Shown here one piece after another: positions 6,222 through 6,849 of a DNA stretch of 6,849 nucleotides; the first letter of the stretch is position 1; each line of letters begins with the position of its first letter. Under the pieces are notes generated by a model. It saw only the letters and a list, made by a program, of their open reading frames with translations. It ran no database searches and was not told the origin of the DNA. Both the position numbers and the translations under genes were made by a program. Origin of the DNA: an uncultured Verrucomicrobiales bacterium (GTDB taxonomy: Bacteria > Verrucomicrobiota > Verrucomicrobiia > Verrucomicrobiales > DEV007). The stretch is from contig CALCSP010000209.1 in the NCBI GenBank assembly GCA_937893785.1, positions 1 through 6,849 of the forward strand. The letters run 5' to 3'.

Positions 6222-6243
6222 GATGTATTAGCTTATTTTCCAC

Positions 6244-6849
6244 ATGCAGGACGTCAGCACACTTTCAAAACTTCCAGTTACTGTTCTTTCAGGCTTTCTT
6301 GGAGCAGGAAAAACCACGCTGTTAAATCATATTCTCAGCAACCGAGAAGGAAAAAAAGTTGCCGTGATCGTCAATGACATGAGCGAAGTCAACATTGATG
6401 CCGCCCTAGTTCGTTCCGGCGATGCTGCCCTTTCTCATTCCGAAGAAAAGATGGTGGAGATGTCGAATGGTTGCATCTGTTGCACACTGCGCGAAGACCT
6501 TCTGCTTGAGATTGGCAAGCTGGCTCGTGAAGGCCGATTTGATCACCTCCTCATCGAATCTACCGGAGTTAGTGAACCGATGCCGGTTGCCGAGACGTTC
6601 ACATTTCGTGATGAAGAAGGGAATTCACTCGGTGATATCTCCGGAATCGATACGATGGTTACTGTTGTTGATGCTCTTAACTTCTTAAAAGATTATGAGA
6701 GCATCGACAATCTTCAAGAACGCGGAACTGCCGTTGCCGAAGATGATGAACGGACCATTGTTGATCTTCTCGTTGATCAGGTTGAATTCGCTAACGTGAT
6801 TCTTATCAACAAAGTTGACCTCGTTAGTAAGGAGGACCGACACCGTATC
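6244..6849 (+). CDS. zigA: COG0523 GTPase, ZigA/YciC-like zinc chaperone, 3' end missing
   Basis: The frame starts at the ATG at 6244, with an in-frame TAG just upstream (6229-6231), and remains open to the right edge, giving 202 residues. Visible motifs are Walker A in LSGFLGAGKTTLL (15-27), VIVNDMSEVNID (41-52), the metal-binding CxCC in SNGCICCTLREDL (74-86), LLIESTGVSEP (102-112) and the guanine-specificity motif NKVD (189-192). This is a G3E-family GTPase. The long matching stretches, including VNDMSEVNID and the SLGDISGIDTMVTVVDA region, resemble the ZigA/YciC branch, in which proteins of about 400 residues deliver or buffer zinc during starvation, rather than CobW (cobalamin), HypB (nickel) or UreG. 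The C-terminal domain lies beyond the window. A 15-bp palindrome 35 bp upstream suggests metal-dependent control. No Shine-Dalgarno sequence is visible. Family assignment is firm; the zinc role is inferred. Confidence 0.85.
   Translation, partial: MQDVSTLSKLPVTVLSGFLGAGKTTLLNHILSNREGKKVAVIVNDMSEVNIDAALVRSGDAALSHSEEKMVEMSNGCICCTLREDLLLEIGKLAREGRFDHLLIESTGVSEPMPVAETFTFRDEEGNSLGDISGIDTMVTVVDALNFLKDYESIDNLQERGTAVAEDDERTIVDLLVDQVEFANVILINKVDLVSKEDRHRI

Larger units (their letters stand above)
5937..6243. other. 307-bp non-coding region with several inverted repeats
   Basis: No gene is supported between the yggS-like stop and the GTPase start; frames here are short or only run into the GTPase in the wrong phase. 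No tRNA cloverleaf was recognised. Just after yggS, CAAGGG (5947-5952) can pair with CCCTTG (5975-5980), enclosing GGGCA/TGCCC (5950-5960) and overlapping ACAAG/CTTGT (5963-5967, 5977-5981); these are competing pairings without a T-run, so a terminator is possible but weak. Further on are the palindromes listed separately at 6018-6034, 6115-6142 and 6194-6221. The final 60 bp before the GTPase are visibly AT-rich, as expected of a promoter. Confidence 0.6.

Noticed and set aside
6150..6688. Two plus-strand open frames (6150-6377, 6422-6688)
   Set aside because: They are out of phase with the GTPase frame, whose Walker A, CxCC and NKxD motifs make it the real gene.
6650..6725. AT-rich patch in the ZigA-like gene as a sign of horizontal transfer
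   Set aside because: Other parts of the same gene, such as around 6481-6540, are GC-rich like the neighbours, so the patch is local and the gene is too incomplete to judge.

Overview
The window reads as an ordinary chromosomal segment of a Gram-negative bacterium. An envelope-energisation pair (TolA/TonB-like plus TolB-like), a periplasmic tail-specific protease with a signal peptide, and housekeeping enzymes all point to a diderm cell. The protein style, with a PKPE-repeat TolA-like protein, a TolB reduced to its propeller and a long Prc-type protease, together with the lack of Shine-Dalgarno sequences, makes me favour the PVC group and probably Verrucomicrobiota. That is inference from recall, not a search. 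There are no mobile elements, CRISPR arrays, rRNA or tRNA genes.

Layout. From 1 to 1446 on the plus strand lie the 3' part of a TolA/TonB-like gene, whose proline-lysine linker is encoded by a nucleotide-perfect 12-bp tandem repeat running off the left edge, and a TolB-like propeller gene that overlaps it by 11 nt. A strong hairpin at 1458-1482 closes this unit. It also contains the stop codon of a convergent metallo-beta-lactamase-fold hydrolase (1466-2104, minus). A short divergent region (2105-2215) then leads to a plus-strand run: a Prc/Tsp-like S41 protease (2216-4492), uracil phosphoribosyltransferase upp (4562-5191) and a YggS/PLPBP-type pyridoxal-phosphate protein (5235-5936). Next comes a roughly 300-bp non-coding stretch rich in short inverted repeats (5937-6243). 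The last gene is a COG0523 GTPase closest to ZigA/YciC zinc metallochaperones; it begins at 6244 and is cut by the right edge.

How the parts relate. The TolA-like and TolB-like proteins probably work together in outer-membrane maintenance, but no pal gene follows tolB as it does in the classical order. The prc-upp-yggS run may be one transcript, though the functions are unrelated (periplasmic proteolysis, pyrimidine salvage, PLP homeostasis). The terminal GTPase looks separately controlled. A 15-bp palindrome (TGCAA-N5-TTGCA) lies 35 bp before its start, where a zinc-responsive operator would be expected.

I do not see a convincing new system here. The points most worth a second look are the inverted-repeat-rich region before the ZigA-like gene, the propeller-only TolB without an adjacent pal, the hairpin that is at once coding end and terminator, and the repeat-encoded linker.
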